Positions 1 through 10,849 of a stretch of DNA of 64,000 nucleotides are shown one piece after another. This stretch comes from Thermothelomyces thermophilus ATCC 42464. Taxonomy: Eukaryota > Ascomycota > Sordariomycetes > Sordariales > Chaetomiaceae. Positions within the stretch are counted from its first letter, which is position 1. Every line of letters begins with the position of its first letter. The stretch lies in the NCBI RefSeq assembly GCF_000226095.1, contig NC_016474.1, forward strand, positions 744,001-808,000, in the 5' to 3' direction. The notes below the pieces were generated by a model. It worked only from the letters and a program-made list of their open reading frames with translations. It was not told the DNA's origin and did not search any database. The position numbers and the translations under genes are program-made.

Positions 1-2050
1 CCAGATTAGGCAACATACACTGCACCTCCCGTTCTTTGTGTCCACCGATGCATCTCCGGTGAGGTTGGCCACAGAGCAGAGAGTGATAACCAGTGTATGT
101 ATGTCCAATGTAACCGCATCTTGCCCTGGAGGTCTAGTTTGGGTTAGTAGTAAACCGTCCTCCAATGGACAATGCGCATGGACACAGCCTGCGATCTTGG
201 GACGCCGAGGTGGAGGGATTACGATGTCGGATAGTCGGAATACCTGGTGCTTTTACACCCCTTAATCTACGCCCAAAAGCGATACCGAGATGGCCCGCAG
301 AATACACACTACGTGACCACGAGTGTGCTTGAAGCGGGCAGATTGCCAAGTTCAGTGCAAATTGAGAAAACAGGCCGGGCGACGCGACCCGTGCCACAGC
401 CTTTCCGAGCGACACGACTGCCTGCCTGAACTGCTACATAAGTCATTTCGTATTCTGTTAGTAGCGTACGGCATTTAGTAAGGAGAGATGACCCGCCGAT
501 GAGCTCGAAGCTTCCAGGCTACCACTTTTTGCCATCGTCACGAACTGGAGATGCCGAGGCCTTCCGCAGCTCCACCGTACTGAGTGAGACAAGTCCTCGC
601 GAGTGTAATCCGGTGGTGTGACGGTATGTATGTATGTACCTTATGTATGTACAGTACACATGAGAGACATCTCATTCTCTTCCTCCGCTTTCCGCCACCC
701 CACAGCGTTACTGTTCTCTGCAACATTAGGAAACCAAAAGGAAACCGAAATTTATACCAAACCCGGTGTCTCCTCATCATTTGTGTAGACTGTTTGAGAA
801 TTTTCGTAGCGTGAGGCGAGCCGATCGCAAACATCAAAGTACGCCGTAGTGGGAATTGGAATGTTGCAGAGGGCCGGCTCGAGGACAGGTTCCGACAGGG
901 TGGCGCAGGGCCAAGCTGTTCCGCAGTGTCTTGGCTGTGGCCAAAAAGTTTCGATGGAAGCCCCCGAAAGCCCTGCTTGCAGAGGCGCCTGATGGTTGGA
1001 CGTCATCAACCGGGCAAAGCCTGAAGGTGTGATGCATTGTCATTGGCTAGCCCTAACGGCAACCTCTCCACATTTATTCCGTGCAGCCAGTGAGTGATGA
1101 AGACGGGAAGCTTGGATCTGCAGGTCGCTGCAACGGATAGACGTCACTTGAACTCTTTGTGTCTCGCCTTGTCCCACACGGACAAACAAGTTCATGTTCT
1201 GATCATCCTCGGCCGTCTTTTGTTGAATGGCGAGGCTTCGACACGCCGCTTTTGAAGATATTGTGTAGGCTTACAAAACTCAGTCCAGGAATAGTGCCGG
1301 GTGGTTCACAGCGTCAACCTCTGTGATGTTTTAACTATTCGTCCGAAATCGTGACCTCGGCTGCTGCAGTGCATTTGCGGCGACCTGGGACTCGGGTGCT
1401 GTTGTCGGGGTCAAGAACTGATGGAGATGGCCTATTTTGACGAGCCGCGATGGGGCAGCCCCACGACTGAGCCTCGTGGATACACAGGGCACTCCACTCG
1501 TGCTCTAGTGCTACTAAGTGCCACATGTTTGATGACATGCTGCAACGTTGGCCATGGGTGCCAATCCAAGGGAAGGGCACACCACCATTAACCACCTACT
1601 AGTACACGCCTCTTCAGATGCCATGTCCGCTCTCTCGTTCGCGATTCGCTAGTGGCTTCGAGCCCGAAGAACGCCAGCTGGGTGCCATATCCCTGCCTCC
1701 TTCACGGCCCGATCCTGCTAAGTAAAGTACACCAACGTTTATTCTCCCTCTTTCGTGCCCGCCCGTTGCCTGTTGGCCCGTCTCTTGACTCATCCGCTGC
1801 GCTGCTCAAGAGACTTGCTGTCCTCAACTGCTGCGCCCCACATCTAGTCATCCTCTCCTTCCCCAAAACCTAACAAGGACACTGGGGGCCTAGCGTGACC
1901 GACCCCGGCCCCGATCCTGCATCCGGGCTTACGATTCAGCCTCCTCTTTCTGCAGCTACGTACAGGTGACCACCACAGCCGCACGAGAAGCCCGCGGCGG
2001 AACGCTCGCCCGACACCTTGGCGTGCAATAGGACACGGGCGGTGCGCTCC
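1..2050. other. Intergenic region, no supported gene
   Basis: No reading frame here has the length, an ATG start or splice signals to support a gene. Several short frames overlap on both strands. A GTATGTATGTAC-type run lies near 623-652. The last 350 bases before the first gene are pyrimidine-rich and probably hold its promoter and leader. Confidence 0.6.
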
Positions 2051-4604
2051 ATGACAAGATCCGAGGACTCCCCAAGCATCGAGTCTGTCGGTGCTTTTGC
2101 GCGACAACTCTATCGACGCGCTCGCGATGCTGGTACCGATTTCGTCGACCTGGCAATAGCCATCCACAATCTGAAGAACGCGCTGAAGCACCTGGAGGCC
2201 GAGGCTCGGGACTACGACTCGCCCCTCTATTCCCAGGCCGACCCAGCCGCCAGCAGCGGGACCCAGAACTCGGCGTATTCCAGACAGTTAAGGTCTCTCG
2301 TTGAGGACAGCGACTTTGCCCTCAAGCAGGTCGACACCGTTCTAGGGACGCACGGAGAAGGCCCCCGCACGAGCGCTGTAGGGAGAAATCTTGACCGGGG
2401 GGAAACTATTCGGAGAATCGATCTCATCCGAGGGGATATTGTCTCCCAGTGCATGAAAATTGACATATTCCTCGACACCGTGCAGCTACACGGCGGAACC
2501 AAGCTGCGGCCTCGGCTCGGCGACGTCGACCGCCGACAAATGGAGGTGATCAAGAACAAAGTGGATGCCATCGCCAACCGTCTTTTCCAGGAGAGGAATA
2601 ACCGTTACTCGCCAGTCGAAGCGGATGAAGAGGAACTATGGCGCAGTTTCAAAAAGGAGCTCGAGCGGGAGGGTTTCTCGCCTGAAGTGCTGCAGAACAA
2701 CAAGGTACGGATGGGCCCGGATCTACGTCCTCTGCTTGCCCAAGACATCAGGCTATGTCCCGTGGAAGGAGCTAATCCATGTTCTATAGGAGGTCTTGCG
2801 TGCGTATGTCCGCGAGCTCGAGTCTCACCAACTTCCGGGTGGCAGCACACCACCTTCAGTTCGCGGCCTGCTCCATGGAAACGAGAAGCCGTCAATGACT
2901 GTTCAGTCTACACCGTATCCAACCGACGATGAAGAAGCCAGGATGAATTTGAATCCGAGTTCTCGCAGAAACGAAGGCCGGAGACGTGTACCAAGGCCCG
3001 AGCGGACTGACTCCATCCCGCTCGACCACGCCATTCAGCAGCTGAGCTTCGAGCAGTCCTCTTCCTCAGACCTTTCTGACACGGAGTCTACCGCGTCAGC
3101 CAACACAGCCCTCATCTCAACCAGAGACCTCATGGCGCTTGATCGTTACTGTGACGGAAAGGTTGCTTCTCTCACGGGGGTTGGTGCTTCGCTCCTGCCA
3201 CCCGCCCGTGCCCCTTTTTATTTTGTTGCTCCGGGCACGTCGCCTGATACGAGACATCTACCCTCCGGAACTCAACCGCTACCTATCCCAGGAGCTGTTT
3301 ACCCTGGACATGATGGCCAGCCAGTGACACTTCCCCCGCCGTACCCCAGCGCCCTGTCGCCAGGCTCTCCTCCGCCCCCTTATGGCAGCAGCCTGAGCGC
3401 CTCTTCCAGAGATGCCTCCTGCGATCTCGCGACCCTATCAGCCTCCGCTCTCACGACCGGCCACGATTTGCCGCAGCCGCCTCATCTTCCGTCACGGCAG
3501 TACAGTCGCCTCGCTCCCGACAGCAAAGGGCAGACCATCCCGCTGGACGCCACCTGGACCAAGATTAACCGTAAGCTTGTGTCCCCTGAAGTGCTCGAAG
3601 AAGCCGGCGTGCGATACGAAGCTCGGCCCAGCTTCGTCGCTGTGCTCGGCGTCCTGACACGGGAGCAAATCGAAGACTACGCGCGGAGGAGCTTTGAAGT
3701 GCGCAGAGCAAGGAGCTTTCCGGGGAAAACAAGAACAAGAGACACCGAAAGGCAACACGGCGCAGGGCGTCAAGAAACGTATAGAGACTATTATGGAAGG
3801 AGTGGGGCAAAAGGAGGAGGAGGACGAGGGGGAGGGGATAGGGAAGCGGTACGGCGGGATCACGAACCCGAACCAGTTTTTGACGCAAGCGACATCAGCG
3901 ATGACGAGGACAACGGACGCCGTCGAGGGTTTGGACAGAGCCGTAGCCGCGGCCGATATACACCGAAAAACTACGTGCCAGATGAGCACAAGCCGCTGGA
4001 CAGCGAAGACGAGGAGGGCGGCAAGGTGTACCCCACCATTGTGTCCCCGCCAGCAAGTGTGGATGGTGACAGCCTCTCGCCCTCGAGCACAGTGGGGCCC
4101 AAACCAATCCTTAAGAACAAGAACCCGAATCATGTCCGCTTCGGTCGCAGTGGGCCGAGGGAGATTTCTCCGGGGCACTACTCGGAACGGCCGCGGGACC
4201 GCGAGAGAGACAGACCAATGCCCCGGGGCAGAGAACGAGACAGGGACCGGTACAGGAGAGACAGGTCGAGAGCTACTGATCGTGACCGCAACCGCGACCA
4301 TGACCGGGACTGTGACTGGGATAGGGACCGGGACCGGGACCGAGACAAGGACTTCGACTATCGCTCTTCCCTCAAGAGGCACTCGGACCGCGACAGGGAC
4401 CGAGACCGAGATCGCGATCATGATCGGTTTCGCGATAGGGACCGAGATCGTAACCGCGACCGCGACCGCGACCTGCCACGACGTGGAGAAGAGGACAGGC
4501 CGTCCCGGAGGGCTGCCCTGAAAGACGCCGCCGGTGCCATCGGGGTTAGCGGCGCCGCGGCGACTCTGCTGAGCGTCTTGACACAGGCCGTGACCCACCT
4601 ATAA
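2051..4604 (+). CDS. Arg/Asp-repeat protein of unknown function
   Basis: Function is not known. Two exons, 2051-2704 and 2790-4604, join in phase 0 across a GTACGG...CTATAG intron and give 822 residues. The first in-frame ATG is 2051; the frame opens upstream only with TTG. The N-terminal 220 residues look helical, with an invariant-looking basic/acidic pattern. The middle is Ser/Pro-rich. Around residues 465-510 lies a compact block (TWTKINRKLVSPEVLEEAG and following) that resembles the fungal region called DUF8035; this is from memory and unverified. The C-terminal part is charged and ends in long runs of Arg-Asp pairs coded by degenerate GACCGN repeats, then a short Ala/Leu-rich tail. RD/RS-like runs suggest nuclear or RNA-associated behaviour, but that is inference. 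It converges on the BRCT gene downstream. Confidence 0.75.
4189..4485 (+). repeat. Arg-Asp coding hexanucleotide repeat
   Basis: Imperfect tandem GACCGN/GATCGN units encode alternating Arg-Asp in the gene above. Codon choice varies between units, so the amino-acid pattern is better kept than the DNA pattern. The antisense strand stays open for 368 codons only because of this repeat. Confidence 0.8.
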
Positions 4605-5202
4605 GAGGAGGGCAATCGGGGAGGAGATTATGGAACGGAGGCTTGCTTTCGAATGGGTTTCATGATGCATACCCCTTCCTCCTCCCCTTTCCGTTGTTAC
4701 CTCTTTTCTCCGACATGTATTCGGCCCAAGACCGAGGAGGGCTCAGGAAAAAATGGACATGAGATACGACCAAAGGTTTCTTTGGAAGAGTGAAACCTGT
4801 TAGTTTACTCCGTCGCTTTATGGATTTTGAAGTGTGATGGTGTTATGACGAGCTCTTCTAACGAGCAAATCTCTTTTCTTTATCCGAATCTAGAGCCATG
4901 CCACGAAACTGTTAATTTTGAGGTAGCTAAGGACGGAGAACGAAAATTGGAGATACCCAGATAGCATTGCCGTCATTATCCCACCATGATGTTCAACCCT
5001 AAAAACATGCCGTGATAGAAGAACCCCGACTCCGGACATGCCACCCGATAAACGCTCGCTCGACGCTTCATGCTCATGACATCCCAACGATGGCACCACT
5101 TCCCCTCAGTATCATGATATTCTCCGTCCATTTCCCCCTTTAAACGTCAACTTTACAAGCAACCCATCTTTGCGCGCCTGCTTGATGGAACACTAGTGCT
5201 AA
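4605..5202. other. Convergent 3' intergenic region
   Basis: Spacer between two tail-to-tail genes. It is AT-richer than its flanks and fits two 3' UTRs. No gene or structured element was seen. Confidence 0.6.
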
Positions 5203-8128
5203 TCAACGCCGTCTCGTCCTCCTCTGTCCCCCGGCAGCAGCATCATACAGCCCCTGCTGCTGCATCATTCCATAGCCGCCCATCTCGGAAAGCGTCAGCT
5301 TCTCCTGTTTCGCAGCAGGAACCGGCGCCGATCCCGCCCCGTGTCTGCCCATCATCTTGCTCATCAGCTGCTCCTTGTATCGCTTTGCCTCGGGGTCCTC
5401 ATACTCGAGCTGCGTGGGAGCGGGTGGTGCGTCTCCTGGGTCGACCCTAGCAGCGGCCGTGGTCGAGGTTGCAACACCACCCGCGGCCGCGCCGGGGGTG
5501 GGAGTGTCGCCGTTGCTGGTGCTGCTGGCGGCCGAGACGTTGCTGATGGCGCGGCCGAGGATGTTTCGTTTACGACGCTTCGGCTTTGCCAGGATTCCCA
5601 AGTCCCCTGGTGTCTCGTCGCTGCTGCCGTCGGGCCTGGGAAGGGGTGCGGCGGCCGAGCCGGGAACGGCGGTGGCTGAATCTAGTAGTGACGTGACAAG
5701 TTTGGTGGAGATGGCGAGGCGTTCGGCGGCTGCTTCTTCGGCCTCGAGGAGTTTCTCTTCTGCTCCAGGTTCAGGATGCTCCGGCTGTTGTTCTGCAGGC
5801 TTCTGCGTGTTCTCTTCGTCGTCCTGGGCCGGAAGGTCATCCGGTTGACCAATGTCCCCATCTGTGGCTTCGGAATCTGCAACTTCACTTGTTACCCTGC
5901 TTATCGGCTTGCGAGCTGCGGGACCCCCCGGCTTCCGCGGGCTGATAGGGGCTCTGTTGAGGGAGTTAGAGGAGGTTTCGGAGAGCGGCGCACCGGACGG
6001 GAGCGTCTTGTTGCCAAAGCTGATGCTGGCATTATCTGTCGGGCATGCGTGGGTAGGCGCTGTCTCGAAGTGTGCCGTGGTTGTGACACTTGAATCATGT
6101 TCAGCCGTTGGAGGCTCCTTGGGGCGTTGGTTTGGTCCCCCTTGCGGGTTTTCCCTCGCCGTCACGAAGGCCGACTCATCCAGATCGCGAGATTGCCCCG
6201 GCTTGGTTGATGGCTTCGGGAGTAGATCTTTGTCAATCCCATCCCTGCTCGACGGCTTCTCCTGCCTACTTTTGGTGTTGCTTTTGCCTTGGCTCTTCTC
6301 CTGAGCCTGCGCAAGCACCTTCGGACTGTCCACATGCTGCTTCAACTCTGGAAACATGAACTGCTTGATTGAGAGATTGGTGCCGCTGGCAATAGATTCC
6401 CATAGCCAATCGGCACGGACAACAGGAACTTTCCATGCCAATGCTAGCTCCAGCTTCTGCTTTCGAACCACGGCCAAGGACGCACAGAGCAGCAGAGAAA
6501 CGTTTGCGGTAAACCTTTCCTCGTACTTGGCTCCTAGTTGCCGGATGGACTTGTCCACCTGGTTCAGATCGACGCCCGTAAATCCAGCGGTGCAGATCAC
6601 CAAATCTTCGAAGCCCGGAATTGGGAACCGCGGAAAGGGCCGGCCGATGACATGCTGAGAGGGGTTGAAGAAGTACTTTTTGTGCATGCACCTCTCGATG
6701 TAGAACTCGGTGATGATGTAGACATTGTTGGGGAGGGCGGGGTGAGTCTCTGGTGCGGAGGTTTGCGGCACGATGAGGAAGCGATGAGCTAGCTGGGCGC
6801 CAGACATGGATACAACCTCGTCGAGGGAATGGCAGATTAAACCGCCGAGTGATGCGACCGTGTTGACCAGAATTTCAGTCTTTTGCGCCGAGAAGCCGTG
6901 TACGTAAAAGCAGGAAGACGCAAAGACGGCTCCGTCTTCAGGGACGCCAAAGGATGAGAGCTTGGACCCCTGGGTATTGACTGACTTTCCGCCTGCCGGT
7001 TGCGTGGGCTGTGTGAGCTGTGTGGGCTGTGTGGGCTGTGTCGGCTGTGCGGGATGTGTAAGCTGTTTTATGGCAGCGGGCTGTGGAGCGGCCGGTTGTA
7101 CCACCGTCTGCTGGGGGCCCGCGGCGGGCGCAGCCCCCGAGGCCTGCGGCTTGCCCAGAATATCTCCCCACAGGTTGTCCCGTTGGCTGTTTAGCTTCAT
7201 GCTGGCCGTCTTGCGCAACTTCCTCTGTCCTTCCTCTCGCGCCGCATTGTTCTCCCTGAGGCGCTTGCCGAGTGACGAGATCCTCGCCCTCTGCTTGTTC
7301 CACGCGCCTACTCCCCTCTCCTCCCGGGGCAAGACAGGGTCATAGAGCTTCTCGTCCAGGATCAGACCACGCTCGACGCTGTCGTGGACCCATTCAACAG
7401 AGACTGTTGTGATTCCCCAGGCTTTTGCGGCGTGGTACTTTCGACCTTCGGGTTTGTGGACGATGAGATGTGTGACTCGCTTCGTAAGGTCTCCGGTATA
7501 GAGACCTCCGTTAGCTTCGATCTTGTCAATGATCCGCTGGCGCTCGTCCGGGTCCTCGAAGCCAGTCATGCAACAGAGAAGCCGCCGGCGCTGGGGCTCG
7601 GAACCGTCAGCGGTGTGTTCTCCGCCACCCGTCTCAAAGGTGCGCAGCTGCCACTCCTTCTCAAGCGCGAAGAAGTCGATCTCGGCGTCCTCCACCCAGA
7701 TATTACGGACGGCTTCGACCCAGCCGGCGGCCATGACCCTGACATCCGGTCGTTCCTTGGCGACATGGCGATACTTTGGGGTGTCGTAGTCGCCAACGAT
7801 CAGATGGGTGCAGTCGGGCGTCAGGTCGTATTTGTGCTGGCCGCCGAGCTCGGCCGTTTTGGCTGCAATGTCTGCCTAGATGGGACGGGGAGTTGGTCAA
7901 TCATTCTGGTTTTTTCTCTTTACTGTTTAACATTTCCCCCCCGGTTTGCAAACGAGCGACATCGTACTGCAGATGGTCTTGGACCATTGGGATACGGAGT
8001 AAATCTCGAAACGACGGTAGGCAACTTACTCTGAGTTCGGTGGGTACGCTTGTGCAGCAGACTACGACACCTTTGAAGGGTTGGGAAGAGTCGAAAAGGG
8101 CTTCAAAGGTCCCCGGTGGCGTGGCCAT
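5203..8128 (-). CDS. DPB11: Four-BRCT DNA replication/checkpoint scaffold, Dpb11/Rad4/TopBP1 type
   Basis: Nuclear scaffold that in this family binds phosphorylated replication and checkpoint partners. Two exons on the minus strand (8128-8030 and 7875-5203) join in phase 0 at a GTAAGT donor and a TAG acceptor and give 923 residues. The first ATG after an in-frame TTG is 8128. Two N-terminal BRCT repeats are seen at about residues 15-100 and 125-215, with the Trp of the WV motif (MAAGWV; VEWVHDSV). A second pair lies at about 345-445 and 450-545, ending in RADWLWESI. This 2+2 layout is that of Dpb11 and S. pombe Rad4/Cut5. Between the pairs is a Pro-Thr-Gln repeat, and the long C-terminal tail is disordered and acidic. 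It is longer than the yeast proteins, mostly from linkers. Telomere-like boxes lie about 160 bp upstream. Confidence 0.85.
7002..7056 (-). repeat. Pro-Thr-Gln coding 9-bp tandem repeat
   Basis: About six units of a 9-bp repeat (forward-strand core TGTGGGCTG) encode a PTQ/LTQ run in the linker between the BRCT pairs. It is a likely length-polymorphic stretch. Confidence 0.7.
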
Positions 8129-8281
8129 CGCATCTTTGTTGAGCTGCAATGCAGGACGCAGACGACGAGCGGCGTCTTGCTTGCATTCATCTGGGAGGAG
8201 AGCGCCAGGCGCGTCGCGTGTGCAGCTGACAAAGTGGGGCAGGTCTTAACGAACTTGGCACGCCTGCGGAAAGAGCTACAC

Positions 8282-8306
8282 TAGGGTTAGGGGCAGAGTT
8301 AGGGGT
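8282..8306. promoter_or_regulatory. Telomere-repeat-like boxes upstream of the BRCT gene
   Basis: The forward strand reads TAGGGTTAGGGG, then AGTTAGGGG a few bases on. Both match the TTAGGG repeat of fungal telomeres. They sit 154-178 bp upstream of the BRCT gene's ATG and just past the Nudix stop codon. In fungi such teloboxes are known targets of Tbf1-type proteins. A role here is inference from position. Confidence 0.4.
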
Positions 8307-8310
8307 CCTA

Positions 8311-8997
8311 CTATGTGGATGGCACCCCTCCTCCTCCCCCTCCTACTCCATGTTCTTCTCTGAGATATTCTTGCCTCCTCAGCTTGAACCCCAGAAGGAT
8401 GACTTTCTTCTGGTCCTCAGTGGTGAACCTGATATCCACTACTTCCTTCTCTCCGCTGCTTCCTGGTACAGCCACCCTTCCAAGTTGGCACTCCTCCTCT
8501 GTTGCCCATAGAAACCGCATATGTTCGTGCGGATCGAGCGTGACCTCGGGGAGTGCCGCCGTTTCTGAGGCCATCTCGGGCGCACGAGGTTCTGAGGTCT
8601 CTACGTCAACTTCGAAGGTGACCTTTGCCACAACGAGACCTCTGCTTGTCAGAAACACCTGCTCATCGCCGACCTGCCTCACCACCCTCTTCAACCTCAA
8701 CCCAGCCTCCTCCCACAGCTCCCTTGCTAGGCCATGAAGCAAGGTCTCGTCCGCTTCATCACACGCGCCGCCGGGAACTTCCCAGCGCAGAGGCATCGAG
8801 TCGTGCGCCGCCCGCTGGATGAGAAGGACGCGATCCTCCCCAGTGGCTCGGGAGAAGACGAGAGCACCGGTGGCTGCGCCCGAGATGAGCGAACGTGCTG
8901 CGATGAATGATTTGGCTGGGATGTTGAGGGCGGCGACCGAAGGCTCGTGGGTGAACTTGAAGCCGCCTTCCGGGAGAGGGCGAGGAGGAGGAGCCAT
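8311..8997 (-). CDS. Nudix hydrolase domain protein
   Basis: Predicted to cleave a nucleoside-diphosphate-linked substrate; the substrate cannot be told from sequence. The single exon gives 228 residues. The ATG at 8997 is preferred over 34 upstream in-frame Lys-rich codons, which begin at position 9099 and look like leader. The Nudix box is at residues 77-100 and ends in RELWEEAGL, with the catalytic REUXEEXGU part intact. Between the box glycine and the first glutamate there are six residues, not five (G77 to E84), a one-residue longer loop. A short Gly-rich C-terminus follows. It is encoded on the same strand as the BRCT gene, whose promoter starts at its 3' end. Confidence 0.85.
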   Translation of the reverse strand: MAPPPRPLPEGGFKFTHEPSVAALNIPAKSFIAARSLISGAATGALVFSRATGEDRVLLIQRAAHDSMPLRWEVPGGACDEADETLLHGLARELWEEAGLRLKRVVRQVGDEQVFLTSRGLVVAKVTFEVDVETSEPRAPEMASETAALPEVTLDPHEHMRFLWATEEECQLGRVAVPGSSGEKEVVDIRFTTEDQKKVILLGFKLRRQEYLREEHGVGGGGGGVPST

Positions 8998-10849
8998 TAT
9001 TTTGTTCTTTTTCCCTTTTTTATCCTTGTTCTGTTTGGTTTCTTTTCTCAAATTTAGCTGCCAGGGCGAGTGGGTAGATAGGCGACGGTCGAAGTTCAAA
9101 TATCTTTATGGCTGGGTGTCAGCAATGGAACGCAATTGCGAGCCCGCTGTTGACAAGTCTCGCAACGTTGGCCCTTAATGGGAAAGTGCTGCCTAAAAGT
9201 GTTGTATCTGCGAACAATGCCACGCACCTCAGCTGTAGGTTGCTGCCTAGGTTCGGGGCACTCTGGATTGCCATTCGAGGCTCCAGATACTCTGTGCAAA
9301 GTACAGCACCAATAATGTTCATTACAGTACAGTACATACATACATACTAGTACTGTATGTAGGTTCATACGTATAGCACGATCTTTGGAAGTTCCCGAAA
9401 CCCAACTCCAGGTACCAAACCCTAATGCCCCGCATCGAGTCACCTAACGAGTCCATCCATCAATACGTCGAAGGATATGGGTCGCTGCGGTTGCGCGTAA
9501 CCGATCCGTGGCATACAAGAATTTTTGAAAGAGATCCATCAGGTGAGCCACGATGAGCCGGTTTCTCAGCGCTACACTGTGAAGCAGGGGATGCGCTCTT
9601 GGCGGGGGCGTTTAATTCGAGACAAGGTGTGGGTCTCCGCCGCTGCAACGTCCCGTCTCGCATTGCAGACAGAAGGCAAAGTACGGATTACAGGGACCTG
9701 CCGTTCAACTTGTCGAACCCCTGAACGTTTGATCTTCCAGACCAGACCACGTCCATGTGTTGTCGCAGGTTCCTGGCACGGCGGGCGTGCGGGAGCTGCC
9801 CGAGCCCGCGCCTGGCAGAGAAGCCCGCTGACAACCGACAGCGCGCTTGCGTCGAGCCCGTGTGCGGCACGCGCGTAGCGCAGGCCTTGGACGTGGCCGC
9901 CACGTCCCAAATGATGTTGATTTGGCGCGCGTATGTAACGTTATGTACGAAGTCGAATGGTATGCTGTAGTGATTCGATAAATGGATGCATAGTTGTATT
10001 GTATGTATGTACGGGTTTCCATACTCGTTTACCATCCGTTTATAGTAAATGATGCCTACACAGGAGGTACCTTACAGAATCGCGTTTCGGCAACAGGGCA
10101 GTGCCTCGCGCGACATGGGAACAACAACCGCGCGTCTGTTCCATCATTCCATGATTGGCAACTGCTGGTTGGGGGGTTGACTTCGGTTTCCGCTTCACGA
10201 AGAGCGGCCTTCGTCCCAAGTGATTGGGAATGGCTCTGATCGCAGGCCCTCGTCACTAGTGTGTGCGCGGGCTCTTGTCCCGACTGGGCTGAGACACTAC
10301 ACAGCACCCAAGGGTTTCGGTTACACACCCCTTCTGTTTGTTCCCCCTTCGCCTATCCACCTCCTTGAGGCCGAGTTGATCTGGGGCTTAACTGCGGGCT
10401 TCGTTTCTTTGTTTTTTTTTCTGTTTCGTCTCTCCTCTACTGCTTTTGGTGTTTACTTCCTGCTTGATTTCTTTTCTTTTGCTTTTGGTGTTGTCAATCT
10501 TTGTTTCTCGCATCTCTTTTCTGTTTTAGCGCTCTTTCTTTTCTCACCCTTTCCCTCCCTTCCCCTTCCCGTTGCCACCTGTTGTACGCCTGGAGCACTC
10601 GGTGTGGTCCAACACCAGGGGCCGGCCTGGGAACTCGGCCTGCCTGACTTCTCGTTGTTTCTTGTCTTCTTTCGTCATCTGGGTTTCGTAGCATCATCGG
10701 CTGGCCGGCGTTTAGCACGTCCTCTCTACTCTTTCTTCTCCCCCTTCTCTTTCCTCTTCTCGGACTTCAAGGTCTAGGCCCGTAGCCTTGCCACAGCAGT
10801 CCATGCACGGGATATCGAGGTAGTTCATCGTCGAGAGCCATTGCTAGCA
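8998..10849. other. Intergenic region with GTAC-rich words and a pyrimidine-rich leader
   Basis: No gene supported. 9324-9362 and 10000-10020 carry overlapping GTAC/ATAC words. From about 10390 to 10790 the forward strand is strongly pyrimidine-rich, which keeps a 185-codon frame open (it starts with GTG, not ATG). I read that part as promoter and 5' leader of the aspartic peptidase gene. A single AACCCTAAT box lies near 9418. Confidence 0.55.

Noticed and set aside
3492-4598. 368-codon minus-strand frame
   Set aside because: Exact antisense of the Arg-Asp repeat gene; it stays open because of the hexanucleotide repeat and shows Val/Pro/Ser repeats with no domain.
10220-10777. 185-codon hydrophobic plus-strand frame
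   Set aside because: Starts with GTG and is a product of a pyrimidine-rich leader (Phe/Leu/Ser runs); no family resemblance.
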